From NCBI RefSeq assembly GCF_029945965.1, contig NZ_JAQSDO010000015.1:496001-560000 (forward strand): a DNA stretch of 64,000 nt. Direction: 5' to 3'. Position 1 is the stretch's first letter. Each line of letters opens with the position of its first letter. The notes under the pieces were generated by a model. It was not told where the DNA came from, ran no database searches, and worked only from the letters and a program-made list of their open reading frames with translations. The DNA comes from Thermomonas sp. (lineage in GTDB: Bacteria > Pseudomonadota > Gammaproteobacteria > Xanthomonadales > Xanthomonadaceae). The position numbers were made by a program, and so were the translations under genes. This document shows, piece by piece, positions 37,875-50,555 of this stretch.

Positions 37875-39285
37875 TCGCCCGCTTATGCACGGCCATAGCC
37901 GCATCGTGCACGGCTTCGGACAGGCTTGGGTGCGCATGGCAAATCCTTGCCAGGTCGTCGGCGCTGCCCTTGAACTCCATGGTCAGCACGCCTTCGTGCA
38001 CCAGCTCCGACACATTCGCGCCGATCAGGTGCATGCCCAGCACGGTGTCGGTTTCGGCATGCGCCAGCACCTTGACGAAACCGGCAGGTTCGGCCATCGC
38101 CACCGCACGACCGACCGCCGCGAACGGGAAACTGCCGGCCTTGTACGGGATGCCCTCGGCCTTGAGCTGTTCCTCGGTCTTGCCGACCCAGGCAATTTCC
38201 GGCTCGGTGTAGATCACCCACGGAATGGTGTCGTAGTTGACATGGCCCGGCAGGCCGGCGATCAACTCGGCAACGGCGATGCCTTCCTCGAATCCCTTGT
38301 GTGCCAGCATTGGCCCGCGCACGGCGTCGCCGACCGCCCACACGCCATCAACGCCGGTATGGCAGTGCTCGTCGACCTCGACCATGCCCCGCGCATCGAG
38401 CTTGACGCCGGTGCCATCGGCCAACAGCCCCTTGGTGGCGGGACGGCGGCCCACGCAGACCAGCAGCTTGTCGACGACGAGTTCCTGGTCGGCCTTGCCG
38501 TCGTTGTAAGTGACATGCACGCCATCTTTCTTGACTTCGGTGGCGCTGACCTTGCAGCCAAGCTTGATGTCCAGGCCCTGCTTCTTGAACTCGCGCGCAG
38601 CGACCTTGGCGACTTCTGCATCAACGGCGGCCAGGAAAGTCGGTAGCGCTTCCAGGATCGTGACCTGGGCGCCGAGGCGGTTCCACACACTTCCAAGTTC
38701 CAGCCCGATCACGCCGGCGCCAATTACGCCAAGCCGCTTCGGGGTTGATTCGAAATCCAGTGCGCCGACGTTGTCGACGATGTGCTCGCCGAACTTGGCG
38801 AACGGCAATTCGATCGAATCCGAACCAGCCGCAATGATCACGTTGGTGCCCTTGAGCAAAACCGTGCTGCCGTCGTGCTGCTTCACACTGACGATGTTGC
38901 CCGGCTGCAGCTGGCCGAAACCGTAGAACGTCGTGATCTTGTTGGCCTTGAACAGCGCAGCAATCCCGCCGGTGAACTGCTTCACGATCTTGTCCTTGCG
39001 ACCGATCATGGTCGGCACGTCCATGTTCGGCTTTTCGAAGCTGATGCCGTGTTGGTCGAAGATGTGGCCCATGTTCCAGAACTGGCGGCTGGAATCCAGC
39101 AGCGCCTTTGACGGGATGCAGCCGATGCGCAGGCAGGTGCCGCCCAGCGCGGGTTTGCCGTCCTTGCCAATGCCTGCATCGATGCAGGCGACCTTCAGCC
39201 CCAACTGCGCAGCGCGGATGGCGGCGTGGTAGCCGGCCGGGCCGGCGCCGATCACGACGACATCGAAATCCTGGGTATCGCTCAT
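37858..39285 (-). CDS. lpd: dihydrolipoyl dehydrogenase (E3)
   Basis: The protein has 475 residues. The FAD-binding motif VIGAGPAGYHAAIRAAQLG starts at residue 11. The redox-active disulfide is in GGTCLRIGCIPSKALLDS (C-x4-C). The NAD motif GVIGAGVIGLELGSVWNRLG follows, and the C-terminal interface holds the catalytic His-Glu pair in HAHPSLSEAVHD. It reoxidises the lipoyl groups of the 2-oxoglutarate dehydrogenase complex and reduces NAD+. It is the third gene after sucA and sucB, 124 nt from sucB, so it is the E3 for that complex. Confidence 0.96.
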   Translation of the reverse strand: MSDTQDFDVVVIGAGPAGYHAAIRAAQLGLKVACIDAGIGKDGKPALGGTCLRIGCIPSKALLDSSRQFWNMGHIFDQHGISFEKPNMDVPTMIGRKDKIVKQFTGGIAALFKANKITTFYGFGQLQPGNIVSVKQHDGSTVLLKGTNVIIAAGSDSIELPFAKFGEHIVDNVGALDFESTPKRLGVIGAGVIGLELGSVWNRLGAQVTILEALPTFLAAVDAEVAKVAAREFKKQGLDIKLGCKVSATEVKKDGVHVTYNDGKADQELVVDKLLVCVGRRPATKGLLADGTGVKLDARGMVEVDEHCHTGVDGVWAVGDAVRGPMLAHKGFEEGIAVAELIAGLPGHVNYDTIPWVIYTEPEIAWVGKTEEQLKAEGIPYKAGSFPFAAVGRAVAMAEPAGFVKVLAHAETDTVLGMHLIGANVSELVHEGVLTMEFKGSADDLARICHAHPSLSEAVHDAAMAVHKRAIHKAN

Positions 39286-39310
39286 TTGCGGTCTCCTTTC
39301 TGTTTGGCGC

Positions 39311-39399
39311 CTTCCCTCGCTTGCGGGGGAAGTTTGGGATGGGGGCGTACGGGTACAGCCGCGCCCCCACCCTAGCCCTCACCCTCAAGCGGGGGAGGG
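39311..39399. repeat. cluster of three hairpins between sucB and lpd
   Basis: Three inverted repeats fill this gap: CTTCCCTCG/CGGGGGAAG around CTTG (39311-39332), GGGGGCG/CGCCCCC with a 14-nt loop (39341-39368), and CCCTCACCC/GGGGGAGGG around TCAAGC (39376-39399). The last has the CCCTCACCCTCAAGCGGGGGAGGG look of a dispersed extragenic palindrome of Xanthomonadaceae. They would put stable RNA structure between the E2 and E3 coding regions of one transcript. Confidence 0.7.
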
Positions 39400-39409
39400 G
39401 ACTGAAGGC

Positions 39410-40624
39410 TTACATGCCGAGCAGCATCCGGTGCGGGTTCTCGAGCTGGTTCTTGATGTCGACCAGGAACAGCACCGCATCCTTGCCGTCGATCACGCGG
39501 TGGTCGTAGCTCAAGGCGATGTACATCATCGGCGCGGCGATGACCTGGCCGTTCTCGACGATCGGCCGTTCCTTGATCGTGTGCATGCCCAGGATCGCGG
39601 ACTGCGGCGGGTTGACGATCGGCGTCGACAGCAACGAACCGAAGGTGCCGCCATTGGTGATCGTGAAGGTACCGCCCTGCAGGTCTTCCAGCTTCAGCCC
39701 ACCTTCGCGCGCGGCGGTGGCGTAATCGGAAATACCCTGTTCGATCTCGGCGAAGCCCATGCGCTCGACATTGCGCAAGACCGGCGTGACCAGACCCTTG
39801 TCGGTAGAGACGGCAATACTGATGTCGGCATAGCCGTGGTAGATCACATCGTCGCCATCGACCGAGGCGTTGACTGCAGGGTGGCGCTGCAGCGCATTGG
39901 CCGCGGCCTTGGCGAAGAAGCTCATGAAGCCGAGCTTGATCCCGTAGTCCTTCTGGAACTGTTCGCCAAGCGCCTTGCGCATGGTCATGACATTGGCCAG
40001 GTTGACCTCATTGAACGAGGTCAGCATCGCGATGGAGTTCTTCGACAGCATCAGTCGCTCGGCGATGCGCTTGCGCATGCGGGTCATCGGCACGCGTTCT
40101 TCCGGGCGTGCGCCGCCGCTCACGCCGGGCGTCTTGCCGCTGGCGTAGTTGACGATGTCTTCCTTGGTCACTGCGCCGCGACGGCCGGTGCCTTCGATCT
40201 GCGCGGCATCAACGCCGGACGTGTTGGCGGCGAAGCGCGCGCCGGGGGGCAGGTTGTCGTTTCCGGACGGCGACGGGGCGGCCTGCTTCGCTGCTTCGGC
40301 AGGCGCAGCGGCTTTCGCGGCTGTAGCTGGTTCGGCCTTTTTGGCTTCAGGCTTGACGTCATCCTGCTTCGGCGCTTCGGCTATCGCGCCTTCCTCGATC
40401 ACCGCGATGACCTGCTGGCTGGTGACGGTGGCGCCTTCGGCGAACCTGATTTCCTTGATCACCCCATTGACTGGTGACGGAACTTCCAGCACCACCTTGT
40501 CGGTTTCAAGATCCAGCAGATTCTCGTCGCGCTTGACCGTGTCGCCGGCCTTCTTGTGCCAACTGGCAATAGTGGCGTCGGAAACGGATTCCGGGAGAAC
40601 CGGAACTTTGACTTCAATGGCCAT
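39410..40624 (-). CDS. sucB: 2-oxoglutarate dehydrogenase E2, dihydrolipoyl succinyltransferase
   Basis: The protein has 404 residues. One lipoyl domain (1-80) carries the lipoylated Lys43 in [11 protein letters not shown]. An Ala/Pro/Lys-rich linker follows, then a peripheral-subunit-binding domain ([20 protein letters not shown]) and the catalytic core ending in [16 protein letters not shown] with the catalytic His and Asp. The single lipoyl domain and ETDKV motif are typical of the succinyl form. It transfers the succinyl group to CoA in the TCA cycle. It is 69 nt downstream of sucA. Confidence 0.96.
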   Translation of the reverse strand: MAIEVKVPVLPESVSDATIASWHKKAGDTVKRDENLLDLETDKVVLEVPSPVNGVIKEIRFAEGATVTSQQVIAVIEEGAIAEAPKQDDVKPEAKKAEPATAAKAAAPAEAAKQAAPSPSGNDNLPPGARFAANTSGVDAAQIEGTGRRGAVTKEDIVNYASGKTPGVSGGARPEERVPMTRMRKRIAERLMLSKNSIAMLTSFNEVNLANVMTMRKALGEQFQKDYGIKLGFMSFFAKAAANALQRHPAVNASVDGDDVIYHGYADISIAVSTDKGLVTPVLRNVERMGFAEIEQGISDYATAAREGGLKLEDLQGGTFTITNGGTFGSLLSTPIVNPPQSAILGMHTIKERPIVENGQVIAAPMMYIALSYDHRVIDGKDAVLFLVDIKNQLENPHRMLLGM

Positions 40625-40693
40625 GGTGGCGTCCTAATCGAAATATGTGTGTGTGGAGCGGGCGTGTGTAGGGCGGGTGTGCAGGCGTCTGGA

Positions 40694-43546
40694 TCATTCA
40701 GCGACATGGTCGCCGTCAAGCGGATTGACGAGGGCGTCGGCGACCAGTGCAGCCTGCTCGGCGACATGTTCGTCCATGTGCCCGGCGGCGGGCGAGGGCG
40801 AGCGTGCGCGGCCGGCGTAGTCCAGCACTTGGCCAGCCTGCAGGCAAGCGCGCAGATGGTGCTGGATCTGGTACCACGCGCCCTGGTTCTGTGGCTCTTC
40901 CTGGCACCACATCACTTCCTTGGCCGACGCGTGGCGCTTCAACTCGGCAACCAGCTGTTCGCGCGGGAACGGATAGAGCTGCTCCACGCGCACGAGTGCA
41001 ACATCCTTGATGCCTTCCTTTTGCGATTGCTCGAACAGGTCGTAATAGACCTTGCCCGAGCACAACACCACGCGCTTCACCTTCTTCGCGCTGGAGGTTG
41101 TGTCGGGGATCAGGCGCTGGAATTCGCCATTGGCCAGTTCGTCCAGGCTGGATACTGCCAACTTGTGGCGCAGCAGCGACTTTGGCGTCATCACCACCAG
41201 CGGCTTGCGCGTGCTCATGCGCATCTGCCGGCGGATCATGTGGAAGTCCTGTGCCGGCGTGGTCGGCACGCAGACGATCATGTTGTCCTCCGCGCATAGC
41301 TGCAGGAAGCGCTCAAGGCGCGCTGAACTGTGTTCCGGCCCTTGGCCTTCGTAGCCATGCGGCAGGTACAGCGCCATCCCGCACAGGCGGTTCCACTTGG
41401 CTTCACCCGACGACATGAACTGGTCGATGACAACCTGCGCGCCATTGGCGAAATCACCGAACTGGGCTTCCCAGATATCCAGCGTCATCGGGTCGGCGGT
41501 GGAATAGCCGTATTCGAACGCCAGCACCGCTTCCTCGCTCAGCAGCGAGTCGATGATGGTCACGTCCTGTTTGTCCTCGACCAGTTCGCGCAGCGGCAGG
41601 TAGAAATCATCAGTGTTCTGGTCGTGCAGGATCGCATGGCGATGGAAGAACGTGCCACGTCCGCAGTCCTGGCCGACCAGGCGAAGGCGATAGCCTTCCT
41701 TCAGCAGGGTCGCGTAGGCCAGGTTCTCCGCGAAACCCCAGTCACACGCTTGCTCGCCCGCCATCATCTTGCGGCGGTCGTCGTAAATCTTGGCCACGCG
41801 CGGATGCAGCTTGACCGTATCCGGAATGGTGTTGATCGCGCTTGCCAGTGCGTCAAGCGTCTTGCGCTCGACCTTGGTGTCGGTGGTTGCCGACAGCTTG
41901 CCGGCCAGGTACGGGCTCCAGTCAACGGTGAACTCGTCGACCTGCGGCGGAACCAGCTCGGTGGTGACTTCGCCGGCATCGAGCTTGTCGCGGAAGCTGT
42001 CAACCACGGCCTGCGCGTCCTCGCTGGAAATACTGCCTTCAGTCGCGAGGCGTGCCACGTAGAGTTCGCGCGTGGTCTTCATCGCGCGGATCTTCTGGTA
42101 CATCAGTGGTTGCGTGGCTGCTGGCTCGTCGGCTTCGTTATGGCCATGGCGGCGGTAGCAGACCAGGTCGATGACCACGTCCTTGCCGAAGCGTTGGCGG
42201 AAATCGAAGGCCATTTCGGAGACGAAGGCCACTGCCTCCGGGTCGTCGCCGTTCACATGCAGGATTGGCGCACCGATCATCTTGGCGACATCGGTGCAAT
42301 ACATGGTCGAGCGCGCGTCTTCGGCAGCGCTGGTGGTGAACCCGACCTGGTTGTTGATGACGATGTGCACCGTGCCGCCGACCTTGAAGCCGCGGGCCTG
42401 CGACATCTGGAACAGTTCCATCACCACGCCCTGGCCTGCGAATGCGGCATCGCCATGCATGATGATCGGCAGCACGACTTTGCGCGCGCTATCGCCACGA
42501 CGCAGCTGGCGCGAGCGCACGCTGCCGGTGACCACCGGATCGACGATTTCCAGGTGCGACGGGTTGAATGCCAGCGCCAAGTGCACCGGACCGCCCGGCG
42601 TGGCCAGGTCGGCGGAGAACCCCATGTGGTACTTGACGTCGCCGGTGTGCGCGCGGCCGTCGTCGGCGGCGTGCTCGAACTTGCCTTCGAATTCGTCGAA
42701 CAACTTGCGTGGCGACTTGCCCAGGGTGTTGATCAGTACGTTGATGCGGCCACGATGGGCCATGCCGACGACGATGTCCTTGACGCCGTCGCTGCCGGCA
42801 CGCCGGATCATGTTGTCCAGCAGCGGGATCAGGCTGTCGCCGCCTTCCAGCGAGAAGCGTTTCTGGCCGACGTACTTGGTGTGCAGGTAGCGCTCAAGGC
42901 CTTCGGCTGCGGTCAGCCGCTCCAGGATGCGCTGCTTGTCTTCGCTGCTGCGGCCGTAATTGCCGGCGGCGGTTTCCAGACGCTCATACACCCAGCGGCG
43001 CTGTTCGGCGTCGGTGATGTGCATGAATTCGGCGCCGATGCTGCCGGTGTAGGTTGCCTTGAGCAGGGTGAGCAGTGGGCCCAGCTTCATGCGTTCGTGG
43101 CCGGCCACGCCGCCAGTGCTGAACTCGACGTCGGCGTCGCTTTCAGACAATTGATGGAAGCCCAGCGCAAGATCGGGTGCATCTGGCTTGACCGCCATCT
43201 GCAGCGGATCGAGGTCGGCGGCCAAGTGGCCACGCGATCGGTATGCGGTGATCAGCTTGCCGACCGAGCGTTCGCGCTCGTCACCCGATGTGGGGCTGGC
43301 AACCAGTGCGCCACGTGCGGCCTGGCGACCTGCGATGGCGATCTGTTCGATGATCGCCGAATGCGGCACGTCGCCGGCTTCGCGACCCGGCGTGTTATCC
43401 AGAGTCACACCGTCGAAATATGCTTTCCACTTGGCCCCGACGCTGTCCGGCGCCACCAGGTACTGCTCGTACAGGCCTTCGATATAGGCGGCATTCGCCC
43501 CGAGTTGCGAGGACTGGGCAAACTGATTCAGGAGACTGTCCACCAT
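40694..43546 (-). CDS. sucA: 2-oxoglutarate dehydrogenase E1
   Basis: The protein has 950 residues from ATG 43546 (MVDSLLNQFAQSSQ), which matches the usual E1 start and length; ATG 43597 would add 17 residues. The N-terminal E2-binding segment is followed by AAYIEGLYEQYL. The thiamin diphosphate site is in GMAHRGRINVLINTLGKSP and HGDAAFAGQGVVMELFQMSQ, and the C-terminal third has LYLPHGYEGQGPEHSSARLE. It decarboxylates 2-oxoglutarate and passes the succinyl group to the lipoyl domain of SucB. It is the first gene of sucA-sucB-lpd and has a perfect TATAAT box upstream. Confidence 0.96.
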   Translation of the reverse strand: MVDSLLNQFAQSSQLGANAAYIEGLYEQYLVAPDSVGAKWKAYFDGVTLDNTPGREAGDVPHSAIIEQIAIAGRQAARGALVASPTSGDERERSVGKLITAYRSRGHLAADLDPLQMAVKPDAPDLALGFHQLSESDADVEFSTGGVAGHERMKLGPLLTLLKATYTGSIGAEFMHITDAEQRRWVYERLETAAGNYGRSSEDKQRILERLTAAEGLERYLHTKYVGQKRFSLEGGDSLIPLLDNMIRRAGSDGVKDIVVGMAHRGRINVLINTLGKSPRKLFDEFEGKFEHAADDGRAHTGDVKYHMGFSADLATPGGPVHLALAFNPSHLEIVDPVVTGSVRSRQLRRGDSARKVVLPIIMHGDAAFAGQGVVMELFQMSQARGFKVGGTVHIVINNQVGFTTSAAEDARSTMYCTDVAKMIGAPILHVNGDDPEAVAFVSEMAFDFRQRFGKDVVIDLVCYRRHGHNEADEPAATQPLMYQKIRAMKTTRELYVARLATEGSISSEDAQAVVDSFRDKLDAGEVTTELVPPQVDEFTVDWSPYLAGKLSATTDTKVERKTLDALASAINTIPDTVKLHPRVAKIYDDRRKMMAGEQACDWGFAENLAYATLLKEGYRLRLVGQDCGRGTFFHRHAILHDQNTDDFYLPLRELVEDKQDVTIIDSLLSEEAVLAFEYGYSTADPMTLDIWEAQFGDFANGAQVVIDQFMSSGEAKWNRLCGMALYLPHGYEGQGPEHSSARLERFLQLCAEDNMIVCVPTTPAQDFHMIRRQMRMSTRKPLVVMTPKSLLRHKLAVSSLDELANGEFQRLIPDTTSSAKKVKRVVLCSGKVYYDLFEQSQKEGIKDVALVRVEQLYPFPREQLVAELKRHASAKEVMWCQEEPQNQGAWYQIQHHLRACLQAGQVLDYAGRARSPSPAAGHMDEHVAEQAALVADALVNPLDGDHVAE

Positions 43547-43638
43547 GGCGTGGGAGGCGGCCTTTTGGTAAGTGATTGATCCGGATGGAATTTGCATTCC
43601 AGTCGGTGCCCGCTGAATGGGCGAATGAGCGAATCGGA

Positions 43639-43644
43639 ATTATA
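43639..43644 (-). promoter_or_regulatory. -10 box of the sucA promoter
   Basis: On the minus strand the sequence is TATAAT, a perfect -10 match, in the gap between sucA and the acetyltransferase gene. The -35 region (TGCAGT at 43662-43667, 17-nt spacer) is weak, which suggests dependence on an activator. The predicted start is near 43632. Confidence 0.55.
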
Positions 43645-43680
43645 GCCGCTGGCGGTTGCGCACTGCACCACCGAACCTGA

Positions 43681-44604
43681 CTACAAGCCTAGCGCCCGGT
43701 ATTCGCTCACTGGCCGCGCGCGCTCCCATGCCTGATTGTGGCTGGTGCGCAACTGCCGGCAATGGGCAGGGGCGTGCAGTTCAGCTTCGCCTTCAATGCG
43801 CTCGCCAAGCGCGCGCAGGTAATAGCCACCGGCGTCGCTGGCGATCCACGCGGCCGGATCGTTGCGATCCGCCGGGTCAACGAGTTCCCGGAACAGGAAA
43901 ACGCTGGGCAGGCGCTGGGCCAGGGCCAGCATTGACGCCTGGTTGCGCTGCGGGGTCGTTGCATCGTGCAGCAGGATCCGGACTTCGTTGCCGCGCCCGG
44001 AGGTGGCGAAACTGCGCAGCGCCTGCATGACGTCGGGTGGGTCGAACAAGCCGGGATCAAGCGTGAAGCTGCGAATCCACACTGTCCGACGTGCCGCTGT
44101 GATGATGTTGGTGATTGTTTCGATGGCATCCTGCCGACGTTCGATCACGCGTGGACCGTCCAGCGGGCGTTGCATCGCCTGGTGTTCCATGCCGGCTGCC
44201 ATGAAGCGATCGCCTTCAGGCTGGAAGCCGTGGCGTTCGTAAAAACTCATTGCGGACACCTGTGCGTTCAGATGCACGTCCGCCCAGCCACGCAATCGCG
44301 CCTGTTCGACAAGCGCCAGCAACAGCGCATCGCCGACACCGCGCCCACGCCACGGCGCGCGCACTGCCATCCGCCCGATATGGCGTTCCGGCGTTAGTCG
44401 TCCGGTCCCGATCGGCGTGCCGTCCAGCAAGCGGGCGATCACGTGGATGCACAGCGGGTCGAGCGCATCGTGTTCCAGTTCGATCGGAACATTCTGCTCA
44501 CCGACGAAGACCTCATCGCGCACCGCACGCAGCTCGGCCAAGGCCTGCTGGAATTCGACCAGCTCGACCCGGAACGGCTGCAGCAGCGGGTCAGACTGGC
44601 TCAT
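43681..44604 (-). CDS. GNAT acetyltransferase with extra C-terminal domain
   Basis: The protein has 307 residues. Residues 1-150 form a GNAT domain of ElaA/YjdJ-like type: LRAVRDEVFVGEQNVPIELE, IGRMAVRAPWRGRGVGDALL with the acetyl-CoA loop RGRGVG, and AQVSAMSFYERHGFQPEGD. Residues 160-307 are a separate domain (RRQDAIETITNIITAARRTV, then RILLHDATTPQRNQ) that looks like a degenerate phospholipase-D-like fold seen attached to GNATs in Xanthomonadaceae and Pseudomonas. The substrate is unknown. Its start overlaps the stop of the uL16-hydroxylase gene by 4 nt, hinting at a shared role in ribosome or protein modification. Confidence 0.8.
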   Translation of the reverse strand: MSQSDPLLQPFRVELVEFQQALAELRAVRDEVFVGEQNVPIELEHDALDPLCIHVIARLLDGTPIGTGRLTPERHIGRMAVRAPWRGRGVGDALLLALVEQARLRGWADVHLNAQVSAMSFYERHGFQPEGDRFMAAGMEHQAMQRPLDGPRVIERRQDAIETITNIITAARRTVWIRSFTLDPGLFDPPDVMQALRSFATSGRGNEVRILLHDATTPQRNQASMLALAQRLPSVFLFRELVDPADRNDPAAWIASDAGGYYLRALGERIEGEAELHAPAHCRQLRTSHNQAWERARPVSEYRALGL

Positions 44605-45832
44605 TCGTGTTCGCCTGGCTCGAAGTCATCCAGTTGCAACCGGTAATGGCCTGATTCGAGCAGTGCAAACATCGCATCGCGCCCGCGTGTGCCGAGCCGG
44701 TCATACAGCGGTCCGTCGATGGCGTCTGCCGCAGCAAGCGCGCATGCATCGCGCACGCCCATGCAGTGAACCTGTCCGCCGGCATACAGCCGTGCGTCCT
44801 TGGCCGCCTTGCGCCAGGCCATGCGCGACCATGGGTGGCGCAGCAGGCTGGCGCCGTGGGCGAGATCCCATTCGATCTCGATGCGTGGCCTTGCGTCCTC
44901 GTCTGTTGCAGGCTCGACCGCTGTGCGATACGTCGTGATGAAACTGCCGAACCAGTCGCCAAGGCGGTCCGGATCGCGCATGCGCAGCAGGTTCAGGGCC
45001 TCGACCACGCGCGTCATCGCGTCCGCGTCGATCTCGAACGGATCGCCAGCGGGTTTCAGGTCTGCATCGGTCAGTCGCAAGCTGTCTGGTGCATCAGCCG
45101 CCAGGGTATCGACGAAATCACCCAGCAGTTCTGCCGCCGAAGGCGCGCGCATGCCCACCGAGAACGTCAGGCAGGCATCCACTGCCATGCCATGGTGCGG
45201 TACGCCCGGCGGCAGGTAGAGCATGTCGCCAGGTTGCAGTACCCAGTCGTGGGTCGGATTGAATTCGCGCAGCAGCTTGAGCTCGACATCGTCGCGAAAC
45301 TCGAGCGGTGGTTCGCCCTTGCCAATAGCCGCTGACGCATCGATCTGCCAATGGCGCTGGCCCTGCGCCTGCAGCAGGAACACGTCGTACTGGTCCACGT
45401 GCGCGCCGACCGAACCACCGGTCGCCGCGAAGCTGACCATCACGTCGTCGATTCGCCAGCGCGGCAGGAACGCAAACTGCGTGAGCATTGCGCGGATATC
45501 GGCATCCCATTTGTCCATGTCCTGCACCAGCAAGGTCCAGTCATGGTCGGGCAGACTCGGGAAGTCGGTTTCGGCGAACGGTCCATGCCGCACGCGCCAG
45601 TTGTCGGTGGACTTGTCGTGTTCGATCAAGCGCGCCAGCACACCATCCTCGCAAGCGAGGCCGGCGAGGTCTTCGGGTTCCAGTGGCGAGACGAAGTCGG
45701 GAAATGCGTTGCGGATCAGCAGTGGCTTTTTCTGCCAGTAGTCGCGCAGGAACACCGCGGGCGACATGCCCAGTGGCGAGGGACCCTTGCGGGCATCGAT
45801 ATCGATCATGGGCGTGCTCGCGTGGCGTGCCA

Positions 45833-45833
<1 letters not shown>
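44601..45833 (-). CDS. roxA: cupin/JmjC ribosomal oxygenase, uL16 arginine hydroxylase type (YcfD/RoxA)
   Basis: The protein has 410 residues. The iron triad is visible as His145-x-Asp147 (GAHVDQYDVFLLQAQGQRHW) and His213 in LPPGVPHHGMAV. The N-terminal FLRDYWQKKPLLIRNAFPDF and the C-terminal helical region match E. coli YcfD (373 residues), a 2-oxoglutarate- and Fe(II)-dependent enzyme that hydroxylates an arginine of ribosomal protein uL16. The ATG at 45833 overlaps the purB stop (TGATG), so translation is coupled; ATG 45809 is another possible start. The co-substrate is made one step before the sucAB-lpd reaction, but that is only a metabolic coincidence. Confidence 0.88.
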
Positions 45834-48708
<2,875 letters not shown>

Positions 48709-48738
48709 GATCCAGCCTGTCTGCCTCAGTGCGTTGAA

Positions 48739-49416
48739 TCAGTTGCTGGTAACACTGATGCCTTTGTCCTTGCCATCCTTGCCACAGTCGTCGATGTCTT
48801 CCTGGGTCATCCGTGCATAGGGCTTGAACTCGGGAATCGAGGCCGAAAGCGCTTGCTGGCTGGCCAACAATGCCGGCATCTGGGTACACAGCCTCATCGC
48901 CTCGGCTTCGATCCTCTTGCCCTGCGCTTCCATGCGCTGCTCGAAGTCCTTCTCGCCGTCCTTGCCACCAAAGATCGCGCCGACCACGCCACCCAGCGCC
49001 TCTCCCGCGATATCGGCGCCTTTGGCGCCGATCGCCATGCCTGCTTCAGCCACGCCGATGATCTGGCCGCGATAGGCGAGTAGTTGCTGGCGCTGGGCCG
49101 GTGTGACCGCCACTGTCTTGCCCTCGATCAACAGATCGCCCTGCGGGGTGATCTCGGCTTTCGGCAAGTTGGCGTCCGAGCGGTGGATCTTGTGCCCATT
49201 GATGTTGATGTTGAAGCCGTCGCTAATACTGATGTTCTTCGTACGCAGTTCCGCGCGTGCCTCGTTGATGGCCTTTTCCACATGGCGGCCGATCATGCTG
49301 GTTGCGGCGGACGCAGCCGGGGGCGCTGGTGGGGCAGGAGGTGTTGGCGGCTGGCTGCATGCCAGCATGGGGGCCGTGGTGAGCAGGGCGAGAGTCAGGC
49401 TATGGAACTTGTTCAT
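48739..49416 (-). CDS. YggN-like (DUF2884) lipoprotein
   Basis: The protein has 225 residues from ATG 49416, which has a GGAGG ribosome site. The signal peptide ends in L-A-C (Cys20), so it is probably a lipoprotein. A Pro/Ala-rich linker (SQPPTPPAPPAPPAAS) is followed by a beta-like segment (NININGHKIHRSD, PQGDLLIEGKTVAVTPAQRQ) resembling E. coli YggN, then a helix and a Gly/Ala-rich stretch (GEALGGVVGAIFGG). Function is unknown. It lies 53 nt after the ABC permease gene and is the last gene of the GntR-ABC operon by position; whether it is functionally part of it is open. Confidence 0.65.
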   Translation of the reverse strand: MNKFHSLTLALLTTAPMLACSQPPTPPAPPAPPAASAATSMIGRHVEKAINEARAELRTKNISISDGFNININGHKIHRSDANLPKAEITPQGDLLIEGKTVAVTPAQRQQLLAYRGQIIGVAEAGMAIGAKGADIAGEALGGVVGAIFGGKDGEKDFEQRMEAQGKRIEAEAMRLCTQMPALLASQQALSASIPEFKPYARMTQEDIDDCGKDGKDKGISVTSN

Positions 49417-49469
49417 GGGGCCTCCGGTGTTTGTGCAATGTTCCGTGCGACGCGTGGTGATGTGAAGCG

Positions 49470-50555
49470 TCAGCTGTCGTCGCGCCAGCGGCGCAGGCGG
49501 ATCGCGGCGAAGATCATGGCGGCGCCGACCAGCGCACCAATCCACAATTCCGCGGTTCCGAACACCGCCCAGCTCTTGCCGATCTGGATGGCGTTGGCGA
49601 TGTCGCCTGGGCTGTTGACATGGGTGGAGAGCTGGCCTTTCACGGCGTCGTTCATGTACCAGGTGCCGGGGAATACGCTGATCAGGGCGCGGGCCACGAT
49701 ATTGCGTCCAAACCAACCCGCATCCAGGCTGAAGACATTCATCAGGCCGAACCAGGCGACGATGATCCAGGAAAACACCGGCAGCAGGATGGCCCACAGG
49801 AACGGCTTGCTGCGTGACCACGCGGAGCACAACATCAGCCAGCCGACGGTGGGCAGTGCCCACAACGCATAGACCGGGATGCAGGCGACCAGGCTGGCAG
49901 CGACCTTCAACGGGCTGCCGGGCCCCCAGATCAGCTGCATCGGGTTGCCGTGGTGCAGCAGTACGAAGCCGCTGATCATGATCAGGAAGGCGAACATGGT
50001 GATGATCGCGGCACCAATGGCCAAGGTCGGAGCGATCACCAACGCGCTGACCAGCTTGGACAACACAGTGTCGCGGTCGGACACCGGCAACGACTTCCAG
50101 AACAGCACGCTGCGGTCCTTGCGCTCGTCGTACAGGGTGCCAAGGCAATAGAAGAACACTACGAAGCCAAGCACGAACAGGGGCCACATCGAGGCACTCA
50201 GCATGCTCAGGTCGATGCCGCCGGCCAGGTCGTGCATGTTCTTGGCATCCATCTTCGACGTGAGCATCCCCAGGTCGAGCCCGTTGATGTTGACGTTGCT
50301 ACCTAGGCTGTCGCCGTGGAACTTGCCTTCGGCGAAGGCGCGACGGGCGGCTACCTCGCCAAAAATCAGTGCCATCAAGGTCAGTACCAGCGAGATTCCG
50401 CCGGCCCAGATCGGCGCCCAGAAGAAACCACCCTTGTGCTCCCAGAATTCGCGCTTGAGCAACAATTTGAACTTGTGGGTGGCGTGTGGCGCCGCGCGCA
50501 TCTGGCGCGGGCGTTCGGCTTCGTCGAAAGTTGTGGATTGGACGCTGGTGTTCAT
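49470..50555 (-). CDS. ABC-2 type transporter permease
   Basis: The protein has 361 residues with about six predicted membrane helices: APIWAGGISLVLTLMALIFG, then a long periplasmic loop of about 80 residues, MWPLFVLGFVVFFYCLGTLY, and four more toward the C-terminus. KRSVLFWKSLPVSDRDTVLSK-like DRSVLFWKSLPVSDRDTVLS is the usual cytoplasmic coupling segment of ABC-2 exporters. The soluble N-terminus is about 40 residues. It overlaps the ATPase gene by 4 nt. The substrate is unknown; YtrA-linked exporters often respond to cell-envelope stress. Confidence 0.85.
   Translation of the reverse strand: MNTSVQSTTFDEAERPRQMRAAPHATHKFKLLLKREFWEHKGGFFWAPIWAGGISLVLTLMALIFGEVAARRAFAEGKFHGDSLGSNVNINGLDLGMLTSKMDAKNMHDLAGGIDLSMLSASMWPLFVLGFVVFFYCLGTLYDERKDRSVLFWKSLPVSDRDTVLSKLVSALVIAPTLAIGAAIITMFAFLIMISGFVLLHHGNPMQLIWGPGSPLKVAASLVACIPVYALWALPTVGWLMLCSAWSRSKPFLWAILLPVFSWIIVAWFGLMNVFSLDAGWFGRNIVARALISVFPGTWYMNDAVKGQLSTHVNSPGDIANAIQIGKSWAVFGTAELWIGALVGAAMIFAAIRLRRWRDDS

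Noticed and set aside
41330-43579. 749-codon open frame antisense to sucA
   Set aside because: A codon-bias shadow of a highly conserved gene; no family similarity in the translation.
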